In this document: positions 16,746 to 25,117 of the stretch, one piece after another
How the letters are laid out: each line of letters starts with the position of its first letter
Numbering within the stretch: the first letter of the stretch is position 1
Assembly: GCF_900111745.1 (NCBI RefSeq)
Contig: NZ_FOIJ01000016.1
Location: forward strand, 62,001 to 126,000
From: Stigmatella erecta
GTDB lineage: Bacteria; Myxococcota; Myxococcia; Myxococcales; Myxococcaceae
Direction: 5' to 3'
DNA length: 64,000 nt
The notes under the pieces: model-generated
Database searches by the model: none
Seen by the model: the letters and a program-made list of their open reading frames with translations, nothing else
Told to the model about the DNA's origin: nothing
Translations under genes and position numbers: made by a program

Positions 16746-17591
16746 ATGCCTCCAGTGCATGCTCCCCCTTATGCCCGGGTCATCCTGGAGCACCTCCACG
16801 GCGGTGATGCGGGCTTGAACCAGCTGTTTGGCCGTCACATCCACTGGGGTTGGTGGGAGGACGGGCGCACGGCGGATGGCACCCTGCCAGACTTTGAAGC
16901 CGCCGCGGACCGCATGTGTCATCAGCTGTTCGAGGCCGCGGCGCTGCGCGATGGCCTGCACGTGCTGGATGCCGGGTGTGGCTTTGGCGGAACGCTCGCC
17001 ACGCTCGATGCCCGGCAGCAGGATGTTTCATTGACAGGTTTGAACATCGACGCGCGGCAACTGGAGCGGGCCCGGCAGCAGGTGCGGGCAAGCCCTGGCA
17101 ACACGGTCACCTTCGTGGAAGGGGATGCGTGCGCCATGCCCTTTCCAGACGCCTCGTTTGACGTGGTGCTGGCCGTTGAATGCATATTTCATTTCCCGGA
17201 CCGCCAGCGCTTCTTCGAGGAGGCCCGCCGCGTGCTGCGCCCCGGGGGGCGCCTCGTGGTCTCGGATTTCGTCCCCCGGCGGCCCCTGGTGCCGGCGCTG
17301 GCCGCGCAGGATGTGCTCTTCGGGGCCTATCAGCGCCGCGTCTCGGGCCACGTGGACATCCGCTACCCGCTGCCGCGCTACCGCGCCCTCGCCCAGAAGA
17401 CGGGCTTCCTGTCCCTGGCCGAGCGTGACATCACCGCCAACACCCTGCCCACGTACGGCGTGGTGCGGCGGATGATGACCCCGCGCTTCGGCGCGCAGGC
17501 GGCCCTGTCGCTGGCGGGCTTGATGACGCTCGAGCTCGTCACGCGGCTGGACCTGCTCCGGTACATGATTCTCTCCTTTTCCCGGCGCTGA
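16746..17591 (+). CDS. SAM-dependent methyltransferase (class I)
   Basis: A 281-residue class I methyltransferase. Motif I is VLDAGCGFGGT, the acidic residue after beta-2 is in GLNIDARQLERA, and the LVVSDFV segment follows the PGGRL turn; the N-terminal NQLFGRHIHWGWWEDG block is typical of small-molecule C-/O-methyltransferases of natural-product pathways. It probably methylates the product of, or a precursor for, the adjacent NRPS/PKS. The start at 16746 is preferred over GTG 16671: AGGAAC lies 5 bases upstream, the 25 extra residues do not resemble the family, and a -35-like TTGACG lies at 16666. It is 167 bases upstream of the NRPS, same strand. Confidence 0.85.
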   Translation: MPPVHAPPYARVILEHLHGGDAGLNQLFGRHIHWGWWEDGRTADGTLPDFEAAADRMCHQLFEAAALRDGLHVLDAGCGFGGTLATLDARQQDVSLTGLNIDARQLERARQQVRASPGNTVTFVEGDACAMPFPDASFDVVLAVECIFHFPDRQRFFEEARRVLRPGGRLVVSDFVPRRPLVPALAAQDVLFGAYQRRVSGHVDIRYPLPRYRALAQKTGFLSLAERDITANTLPTYGVVRRMMTPRFGAQAALSLAGLMTLELVTRLDLLRYMILSFSRR

Positions 17592-17758
17592 GCCGGGTGG
17601 GGGGCAATCGCTGTATCGAGTGGTGAAGGTTTACACAGACAGAGAGTAAATTGTCTCACGTCCTCCCGGCGTGGCCTGGCCATTGTGTCTGGAATGGCCC
17701 AGCGCCGGGAGCAACGTCCCAGAAAAGTCTTGAGCGTCGTTTCTCAGAGGAGTCGCGG

Positions 17759-20700
17759 ATGACATCGGGCCCTGGTGGAGGGCAGTGGCAGGCCTCCGTC
17801 TCGTTCATCCATGCGTTGTTCGAGGACCAGGCAGACACGCGCCCGGAGGCCATCGCCGTGCGCTCGGAGCAGGGGCACCTCACCTACGGGCAGCTGGAGG
17901 CGCGGGCCAACCAGGTGGCCCACGCGCTCCGGGCGCGGGGGGTGGGGCCCGAGCACCGGGTGGGGCTGGGCACCGGGCGGTGTCTGGAGATGCTGGTGGG
18001 CCTGCTGGGGATCCTCAAGGCGGGGGCGGCCTACGTGCCGTTGGATCCGGCGTATCCGCGCCCGCGTCTGGCCTTCCTGCTGGACGATGCCGGTGTCTCC
18101 GGGGTGCTGACGCACGGGGCGGTGGAGGCCCAGCTGCCCCTGGGGCCGCGCGAGGTGCTCCGGCTCGATGCGCAGGAGGCCCTGGCGGCCTGGCCGGAGC
18201 GCCGCCCCGCGCCGCTCGCGGGCCCAACGCACCTGGCCTACGTGCTCTACACCTCGGGCTCCACGGGGCAGCCGAAGGGCGTCCAGGTGGAGCACCGGAG
18301 CTTGATCAACCTGGCGGACGCCCTGGCGCGGACCTTCGGGCTGGGGCCGGACAGCCAGGTGTTGCAGTACGCCTCCCTCTGCTTCGATGTCTCGCTCTGG
18401 GAGCTGCTCGCGGCGTGGCGGTCCGGGGGGACGCTGCACCTGCTCCCCTCGGACGCCCGGCTGCCCGGGGCGGAGCTGGTGGCGCTGCTGCGCGAGCGGG
18501 CCATCACCCACGCGGCGCTGCCTCCCTCCGTGCTCGCCGTCCTTCCGGAGGCGGCGCTGCCGGCGCTGAAGGTGCTGGTCTCGACGGGCGAGGCGTGTCC
18601 GGCGAATGTCGCCGCGCGGTGGAGCCCCGGCAGGCGCTTCTTCAATGCCTATGGGCCCACCGAGGCCACCGTGCACGCCACCTGCTTCGAGGGAACGGGG
18701 GGCGAGCGGCCCCCGCCCATCGGCCGGCCCCTCCTGGGCATGAGCGCGCACCTGTTCGATGAGCGGCTCCAGCCCGTGGCGGAAGGCGCCGTGGGCGAGC
18801 TGTACCTGGGGGGCGTGGGGGTGGCCCGGGGCTACCTCCGGCGCCCGGAGCTGACGGCGCAGCGCTTCGTGCCCCACCCGGTGACGGGCGAGCGCCTGTA
18901 CCGGACGGGCGACGCGGCCCGGCTGCTGCCGGATGGGAACCTGGAGTACCTCGGCAGGCGGGACCACCAGGTGAAGATCCGCGGCCACCGGGTGGAGCCG
19001 GGCGAGGTGGAGCATGTGCTCGCCCAGCACCCGGCGGTGCGCGCGGTGGTGGTGGTGGGCCGCGAGGACGTCCCCGGCGCCCCCCGGCTGGTGGCCTACC
19101 TCGCCGTCCGGCCTGGCAGCACCCCGGGGCCCTCGGGCTGGCGCCGCTTCCTCCGGGAGGCGCTGCCCGAGTACATGGTGCCCGCGGTGTTCGTGGAGCT
19201 GCCCGCCCTGCCGCTGTCGCCCAACGGCAAGGTGGACCGGCACGCCCTCCCCGCGCCGGGCAAGGCGCGCCCCGCGCTGGCGGCCCCCTTCCGCCCTCCC
19301 CTCACGCCGCTCCAGTGCGCGCTGGAGGGCGTGTGGAGCCAGGTGCTCGGCGTGTCCCCGGTGGGGCTCGACGATGACTTCCTGGAGCTGGGCGGAGACT
19401 CCCTGCGGGCGGCCCAGCTCTCCGCGCGGGTGCGCGACGTCCTCGACGTGGACCTGTCCCCGCACGAGGTGCTCCAGGCAGGCACCCTCGCCCGCCTGGC
19501 CGGGAGGGCCGAGGCCCGGGCCGAGGAGCCCCGGGGCCTGCCGCCCCTCGTTGCCGGGGCGCGCCCGGCGCGCTTGCCGCTCTCCTTCGCCCAGCAGCGG
19601 CTGTGGTTCCTGGAGCAGCTCAGCCCGGGCACCGCCGTCTACAACCTGCCCTTCATCCTGCGGCTCAGCGGCCCGCTGGACGCCTCCGCGCTGAGCGGCG
19701 CCCTGGAGGCGCTGGTCCTTCGCCACGAGGCCCTGCGGACCACCTTCCCGCTCGTGGGCAGCGAGCCGGTGCAACACATGGCCGCCCCGGCCCCGGTGCC
19801 CTTTCCGCGGCTCGACTGGCGCTCGCTCCCGGAGGCCGAGGCCGAGGCCCAGCTGGAGGCGTTCGTCCGGACGGAGCTGGCGCGCCCCTTCGCCCTGGAC
19901 GAGGGGCCGCTGCTCCGGGCCCACCTCGTCGCGCTGCGCGAGACGGAACATGCCCTGCTGCTGGCCCTTCACCACACGGTGTGTGACGGCGCGTCCATGG
20001 AGGTGCTGGTCCGGGACCTGACGGCCCTCTACGAGGCCCAGCTGGACGGGGAGCCCGCGCCGTTGCCCGGGCTGCCGGTCCAGTACGCGGACTACACGCT
20101 CTGGCAGCGGCAGGCGATGCAGGGGCCGGTGCTGGAGCGGGGGCTGGCCTTCTGGGCCCAGGCGCTCGAAGGCGCCCCGCGCACCCTGGAGCTTCCCGTG
20201 GACCGGCCGAGGCCGGAGACGCCCACGTTTCGCGGCGCGGCCCTGGCCTTTCAGCTTCCCACCGCGACGTCCCGGGCCCTGGAGGCGCTGGCGCGGGCGG
20301 AAGGCGCCACCCCCGTCATGGCGTTGCTGGCGGGGCTCGGCATCCTGCTCCAGCGCTGCACGGGCAGCCCCGAGGTGGTGGTGGGAAGCCCCGTCGCGGG
20401 CCGGGACCGGAGCGAGCTGGAGGGGCTGATCGGCTTCTTCGTCAACACCCTGGCCCTGCGCCTCCCGCTTCACGGCGATCCCTCCTTCCGCGAGCTGCTC
20501 GGCCGCGTGCGCGAGCGGAGCCTGGCGGCGTATGCCCACCAGGACATTCCCTTCGAGAAGGTGGTGGAGCGCCTGCGGCCGGACCGCGCGGGAGGCCACC
20601 AGCCCCTGTTCCAGGTGATGTTCGCGCCCCAGCGCCCGCCCGCCGAGGGCGTGACGCGCGGCGGGCTGACGCTGCGCCTCGCGGAAGCCGACATCCAGAC

Positions 20701-23700
20701 GGCGCCCTTCGAGCTCACCTGGAACGTGTGGGAGCGCGAGGGCCAGTGGGAGGGCACGCTCCTCTACAGCACGGAGCTGTTCGAGGCCGCCACCGCCGGG
20801 CGGCTGCTCCAGGACTTCCAGGCCCTCCTGGAGGAGGCCGCCACCGCGCCCGGGCGGCGCCTCTCCGAGTACGCGCGGCCCCGCGGCGGGAGCGGCGCCG
20901 AGGCCCTCCCGCTGGCCGGCCTGGAGCAGGCCCTGCTGGCCCTGCCCGGGGTGGAAGAGGGGGCGGTGCGGCTGCGGCGCGCGCGGGACGGAAGGCCCCT
21001 GCGCGTGGCCTATGCCGTCTCCAGCACCCGCGTCCCCCTGGAGCTGCCGGCCTCCCTGGCCCCGGACGTCCTCGTTCCGCTCCATGCCCTGCCGCGGACG
21101 CCGGCCGGACACGTGGATGAAGAGGCGCTGCGGCAGGTGCCCCTGCTGGAGCCACACCTCGCGCGGCAGTGGGAGGAGCACCTGCGGCGGCAGGAGGGAA
21201 CCAGCGACGTGGCGGTGGCCCTCCTTCCCTGGCAGGAACCCCCCGCCTTGCTGCACCTGGCGGAGGTGCTGCCCGGCTTTCAGGCGGAGGGCCCGGGAGG
21301 TGACGCCCGGCCTTCCCCGGAGACCGCGAGCGCCCCACCGCCGGCCGCCACCGGGAGCGCCCTGGCGTTCAGCGATGGAGGCCCGCTGGACCTGCCCAGC
21401 GATGCGCCGAGGACCCTGGTCGAGGCGCTGGTGCGCACGGCATCAACCGCCCCGATGCGGGGAATCACGTACATCGGCGCGGATGGCGTGGAGCAATACC
21501 AGAGCTATCCAGAATTGTTGCACGAGGCCCGCTGCGTGCTGACGGGGCTGCGTGCCCAGGGCCTGGAGGCGGGGGCGCGGGTGCTCCTGCAGCTCGGCTC
21601 CCTGCGGGAGCACTGCACCGCGTTGTGGGCGTGTCTCCTGGGGGGTGTGAAACCCGTCACAGTGGCGATTGCTCCCGCCTACGACAAACACAATTCAGTG
21701 GCCGTGAAACTCCACAATATCTGGGAATTGCTCGGCCACCCGCCGGTGCTGACCAGTGCACGGTTGGTGCCCGCGCTGGAGGGGCTGCGCGCCGCCTTCG
21801 CCATGGAGGACCTGCGGCTGCTGTCTTTCGAGGAAATGCAATCCTCCTCTCCCGCTGAAACACTGCATCCCGCAAAGCCGGAAGAGGTTGCATTTCTCCA
21901 GCTCAGCTCGGGCAGCACGGGGGTTCCCAAATGTATCCAGGAAACACATTGGGGAATGATTCACCATTTCCATGCCGAAGCACGGCTCAATGGCTATACC
22001 CCCGAAGACGTCTCATTGAATTGGCTTCCGTTCGATCATGTGGCACCGACGCTCATCTACCACCTGGGTGTAACGTATCTCGGCCACGCCCAGGTTCACT
22101 CCAGCACCGAGTGGGTCCTCGCGGATCCACTGCGTTGGTTGGATTTGATGGAGAGACACCGTGTCAGCTACAGCTGGGCACCCAACTTCGGATTCAAGCT
22201 GGTCAGTGATGCGCTCCGCCAGGCGCCCCACCGTTCCTGGCGGCTCGACGGGCTCAAGCGGCTGATGAACGCGGGGGAACAGGTGACCGCCTCCGTCATC
22301 CGGGAGTTCCTTCAGGCCACGGCGCCCTTTGGCCTCCGCACGCAGGTGATGCAGCCCGCGTATGGCATGGCGGAGCTGTGTACCGCCATCACCTACCAGA
22401 ATGACTTCCACCCCGGGCGAGGCGTGCACCGGGTGGCCAAGGCCTCCCTGGGCGGACGGCTGGAGCTGAGGGACACCGAGGATGCCTCCACGGTGACGTT
22501 CGTGGAGGTGGGGCCCCCGAACGCGGGCGTGCAGGTGCGCATCGTGGACGGGGAGAACCAGGTGCTTCCGGAGGGCGTCATCGGGCGGGTTCACGCCCGG
22601 GGCCACGTGATGACGCCGGGCTACCTCTCCAACGAGGCGGCGAACCGGGAGGCGTTCGTGGAAGGGGGCTGGTTCAACACCGGCGACTCGGGCTTCCTCC
22701 TGGACGGACGGCTGACGCTGACCGGGCGCGAGAAGGAGATGATCATCGTCCGGGGCTCGCACCTGTATTGCCATGAGATTGAAGACATGGTGCGGGACAT
22801 CCCTGGCGTGGAGCCGACATATGTCGGGGCGTGCAGCGTGGATGTCGCGGCGCTGGGCACCGAGGGCTTCGCCATCTTCTTCGTGCCCCGCGAGGAGGAG
22901 CCCGCCGCGTGGGCCCGCATCGCCACGGAGATGCGCCAGCGGGTCACCGCGCGGCTGGGGGCCGCGCCCACCTTCATCATCCCCGTTCCGCGCGAGGCGT
23001 TTCCCCGGACGACCAGCGGGAAGATTCAGCGCGGGACGCTCAAGAAGGCCCTGGAGGCGGGGGCGTTCACCCAGACCCTCCGGCAGCTCGACCTGCACCA
23101 GGGCAATGCCAATACCCTGCCCGCGTGGTTCTTCCGCAGGGTGTGGCGCCCCAAGCAGGCGGCTTCGGGCCCGTCCGTGCGTGACGGGGCCTGTCTCCTC
23201 TTCCTGGACGGGCAAGGGCCCGGCGCACGCTTGAGGGAGGCGCTGCTCCAGGCGGGCCGGCGGTGCATCACGGTGGAGCCGGGCACGGTGTTCACCCGGA
23301 CGGGGCCCGGGGCCTTCTGCTTCGCGCCCGATGACGCGGAGGCTTACCCGCGCCTGCTGGCGGCCCTGGACGAGGAAGGGGTGAAGCTGACGGAGGTGCT
23401 GCACCTGTGGACCTGGGAGGGGACGCAATCCCAGACACCGGAGGCGCTCCAGCGCCGGGGGGTGATCAGCCTGCTGCTCCTGTCGCAGGCGCTCGCGCGG
23501 CGGGAGGCGCCCGCGCCCCTGCGGCTCCAGGTGGTCTCCTGTCAGGCGCAGCCCATCGTGCCCGGCGAGGACGTGGCGTGTGACGCGGCGCTGATGCTGG
23601 GATTGATTCAGACGCTTCCGCAGGAGCTGCCCTGGCTCGATGCCCGGCACCTGGACGTGCCCCGGGGCTCTCCGGACGAGGCGGTCCCCTGGATCCTCCG

Positions 23701-25117
23701 CGAGATGGAGGTGCTGGGCCGGGAGCGCGAGGTGGCCTGGCGCGGGGGACAGCGGCTCGTGCCGCGCCTGGAGCAGGTTCATCCCCAGGCCCCGGGCCCG
23801 AGCGGGGCTGCGTTCGTCCCGGGGGGCGTGTATCTGATCAGCGGCGGCCTGGGCGCGCTCGCCGTGGAGCTGTCCCGCCGCCTGCTCAAACACCACCGGG
23901 CCCGGTTGCTGCTCCTGGGCCGGACGCCGCTGGAGGGCCCCCAGGCCGAGGGGCGTCTCCAGGCGTGGCAAGAATTGACGGAGCTGGCCGCGAAGACGGG
24001 CGGCGAGGTGCGGTACGGCGCGGTGGACATTGGTGAGGCCACCGCCCTGGGCGAAGCCGTGTCTCAGGCCGAGGCGCGGTGGGGCCGTCCGCTCGACGGC
24101 ATCCTCCACCTGGCGGGGGTGCTGGAGGAGCGCATCGTGGCCGAGGAGACGGTGGAGCACTTCCTCTCGGTGCTGCGGCCCAAGGTGGAGGGAACGCGGG
24201 TGCTGGAGCGGCTGCTCGACACCCGGCCCGAGGCCTTCTTCGTGGGGTTCTCCTCGGTGAACGGCACCTTCGGCGGCTTCTCCGTGGCCGCCTACTCCGC
24301 CGCCAACCGGTTCCTGGACCACTTCGTCCAGGCGCGGCGAGGGGCGCACGGGACGCGGCACTTCTGCCTCGCCTGGAGCCGGTGGGAGGGCATGGGCCTC
24401 GTCCTGTCGGAGACCGAGGAGCGCCTGGCGAATGCCCGGGGCTACCAGACGCTCTCCCGGGGCCAGGGGTGGAACTCGCTCCGCGTGGCGCTGGGGCAGC
24501 CGCCGGAGAACCTGCTCATCGGCCTGGATGCCCGGAGCCTTCCCCTCCGCGTCCGGATGACGGGGGTGTCCCTGCCGGCGCTCCAGCTGCGTGCCTTCGT
24601 CACGGGGGGCGCCGCGCGGGCCTCCGGCGAGGTGCGCGATGTGCTGGGGCTGCGCACCCCCGCGCCGGTGCTCCAGCGGGTCGAGCGGATCCCCCGGACG
24701 CCGGAGGGCGCGGTGGATCTCCCCGCGCTCCTGTCCCTGGAGGGCGGAGCGCGGCGGGCCGCGCGGCAGCGGCTCGCGCCCCAGAGCGAGGCGGAGCAGA
24801 AGGTCGCCGCCATCTGGAAGGAGGCGCTCGGCGTGGAGGAGGTGGGCGCCCTGGACAACTTCTTCGAGCTGGGCGGGCACTCGCTGCTGCTGTCCCAGGT
24901 CCGCGGCCGGTTGGCGCGGGACTTTGGCCAGCAGCTGCCCGTGCTGGAGCTGTTCCGCTACCCCACCGTGAGGGCCCTGGCTGCATACCTCTCGGGGAAG
25001 GCGTCTCCCCAGTCTGGAAGCGAGTCCCTGGAGGAGCGGGCCCGCAAGCAACGTTCAGCGCAGGGCCGTCACCGGCTGCGCCACACCTGGAAGGGCAGGA
25101 ACGGACAGGATGAGTAA
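17759..25117 (+). CDS. Non-ribosomal peptide synthetase A-T-C-A-KR-T (alpha-keto-acid-type second module)
   Basis: A 2452-residue NRPS. A1: about 15-530 (YTSGSTGQPKG near 163, NGKVDR near 488). T1: LGGDSL near 544. C: about 605-1040 with intact HHTVCDG at 738-744. A2: about 1215-1790 (LSSGSTG near 1382, NWLPFDHVA near 1421, SGKIQR near 1753). KR: about 2020-2230 (YLISGGLG, catalytic Ser/Tyr in FSSVNGTFGGFSVAAYSA). T2: LGGHSL near 2372. Degenerate A-subdomain tails lacking the lysine flank A2-KR (LPRTPAGHVD at 1111, IPRTPEGAVD at 2311). A gapless alignment to PheA gives the A1 pocket D-V-W-A-V-T-A-V-H-K, which I cannot assign. A2 resembles keto-/carboxylic-acid-activating domains. There is no first C domain, so this is an initiating protein. 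The start at 17759 has AGAGG upstream. The stop overlaps the PKS start by 8 bases. Confidence 0.93.
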   Translation: MTSGPGGGQWQASVSFIHALFEDQADTRPEAIAVRSEQGHLTYGQLEARANQVAHALRARGVGPEHRVGLGTGRCLEMLVGLLGILKAGAAYVPLDPAYPRPRLAFLLDDAGVSGVLTHGAVEAQLPLGPREVLRLDAQEALAAWPERRPAPLAGPTHLAYVLYTSGSTGQPKGVQVEHRSLINLADALARTFGLGPDSQVLQYASLCFDVSLWELLAAWRSGGTLHLLPSDARLPGAELVALLRERAITHAALPPSVLAVLPEAALPALKVLVSTGEACPANVAARWSPGRRFFNAYGPTEATVHATCFEGTGGERPPPIGRPLLGMSAHLFDERLQPVAEGAVGELYLGGVGVARGYLRRPELTAQRFVPHPVTGERLYRTGDAARLLPDGNLEYLGRRDHQVKIRGHRVEPGEVEHVLAQHPAVRAVVVVGREDVPGAPRLVAYLAVRPGSTPGPSGWRRFLREALPEYMVPAVFVELPALPLSPNGKVDRHALPAPGKARPALAAPFRPPLTPLQCALEGVWSQVLGVSPVGLDDDFLELGGDSLRAAQLSARVRDVLDVDLSPHEVLQAGTLARLAGRAEARAEEPRGLPPLVAGARPARLPLSFAQQRLWFLEQLSPGTAVYNLPFILRLSGPLDASALSGALEALVLRHEALRTTFPLVGSEPVQHMAAPAPVPFPRLDWRSLPEAEAEAQLEAFVRTELARPFALDEGPLLRAHLVALRETEHALLLALHHTVCDGASMEVLVRDLTALYEAQLDGEPAPLPGLPVQYADYTLWQRQAMQGPVLERGLAFWAQALEGAPRTLELPVDRPRPETPTFRGAALAFQLPTATSRALEALARAEGATPVMALLAGLGILLQRCTGSPEVVVGSPVAGRDRSELEGLIGFFVNTLALRLPLHGDPSFRELLGRVRERSLAAYAHQDIPFEKVVERLRPDRAGGHQPLFQVMFAPQRPPAEGVTRGGLTLRLAEADIQTAPFELTWNVWEREGQWEGTLLYSTELFEAATAGRLLQDFQALLEEAATAPGRRLSEYARPRGGSGAEALPLAGLEQALLALPGVEEGAVRLRRARDGRPLRVAYAVSSTRVPLELPASLAPDVLVPLHALPRTPAGHVDEEALRQVPLLEPHLARQWEEHLRRQEGTSDVAVALLPWQEPPALLHLAEVLPGFQAEGPGGDARPSPETASAPPPAATGSALAFSDGGPLDLPSDAPRTLVEALVRTASTAPMRGITYIGADGVEQYQSYPELLHEARCVLTGLRAQGLEAGARVLLQLGSLREHCTALWACLLGGVKPVTVAIAPAYDKHNSVAVKLHNIWELLGHPPVLTSARLVPALEGLRAAFAMEDLRLLSFEEMQSSSPAETLHPAKPEEVAFLQLSSGSTGVPKCIQETHWGMIHHFHAEARLNGYTPEDVSLNWLPFDHVAPTLIYHLGVTYLGHAQVHSSTEWVLADPLRWLDLMERHRVSYSWAPNFGFKLVSDALRQAPHRSWRLDGLKRLMNAGEQVTASVIREFLQATAPFGLRTQVMQPAYGMAELCTAITYQNDFHPGRGVHRVAKASLGGRLELRDTEDASTVTFVEVGPPNAGVQVRIVDGENQVLPEGVIGRVHARGHVMTPGYLSNEAANREAFVEGGWFNTGDSGFLLDGRLTLTGREKEMIIVRGSHLYCHEIEDMVRDIPGVEPTYVGACSVDVAALGTEGFAIFFVPREEEPAAWARIATEMRQRVTARLGAAPTFIIPVPREAFPRTTSGKIQRGTLKKALEAGAFTQTLRQLDLHQGNANTLPAWFFRRVWRPKQAASGPSVRDGACLLFLDGQGPGARLREALLQAGRRCITVEPGTVFTRTGPGAFCFAPDDAEAYPRLLAALDEEGVKLTEVLHLWTWEGTQSQTPEALQRRGVISLLLLSQALARREAPAPLRLQVVSCQAQPIVPGEDVACDAALMLGLIQTLPQELPWLDARHLDVPRGSPDEAVPWILREMEVLGREREVAWRGGQRLVPRLEQVHPQAPGPSGAAFVPGGVYLISGGLGALAVELSRRLLKHHRARLLLLGRTPLEGPQAEGRLQAWQELTELAAKTGGEVRYGAVDIGEATALGEAVSQAEARWGRPLDGILHLAGVLEERIVAEETVEHFLSVLRPKVEGTRVLERLLDTRPEAFFVGFSSVNGTFGGFSVAAYSAANRFLDHFVQARRGAHGTRHFCLAWSRWEGMGLVLSETEERLANARGYQTLSRGQGWNSLRVALGQPPENLLIGLDARSLPLRVRMTGVSLPALQLRAFVTGGAARASGEVRDVLGLRTPAPVLQRVERIPRTPEGAVDLPALLSLEGGARRAARQRLAPQSEAEQKVAAIWKEALGVEEVGALDNFFELGGHSLLLSQVRGRLARDFGQQLPVLELFRYPTVRALAAYLSGKASPQSGSESLEERARKQRSAQGRHRLRHTWKGRNGQDE

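Noticed and set aside
17630-17660. AT-richer TTTACA/TAAATT elements before the NRPS gene
   Set aside because: The spacing between the two hexamers (11 bases) does not fit a sigma-70 promoter.
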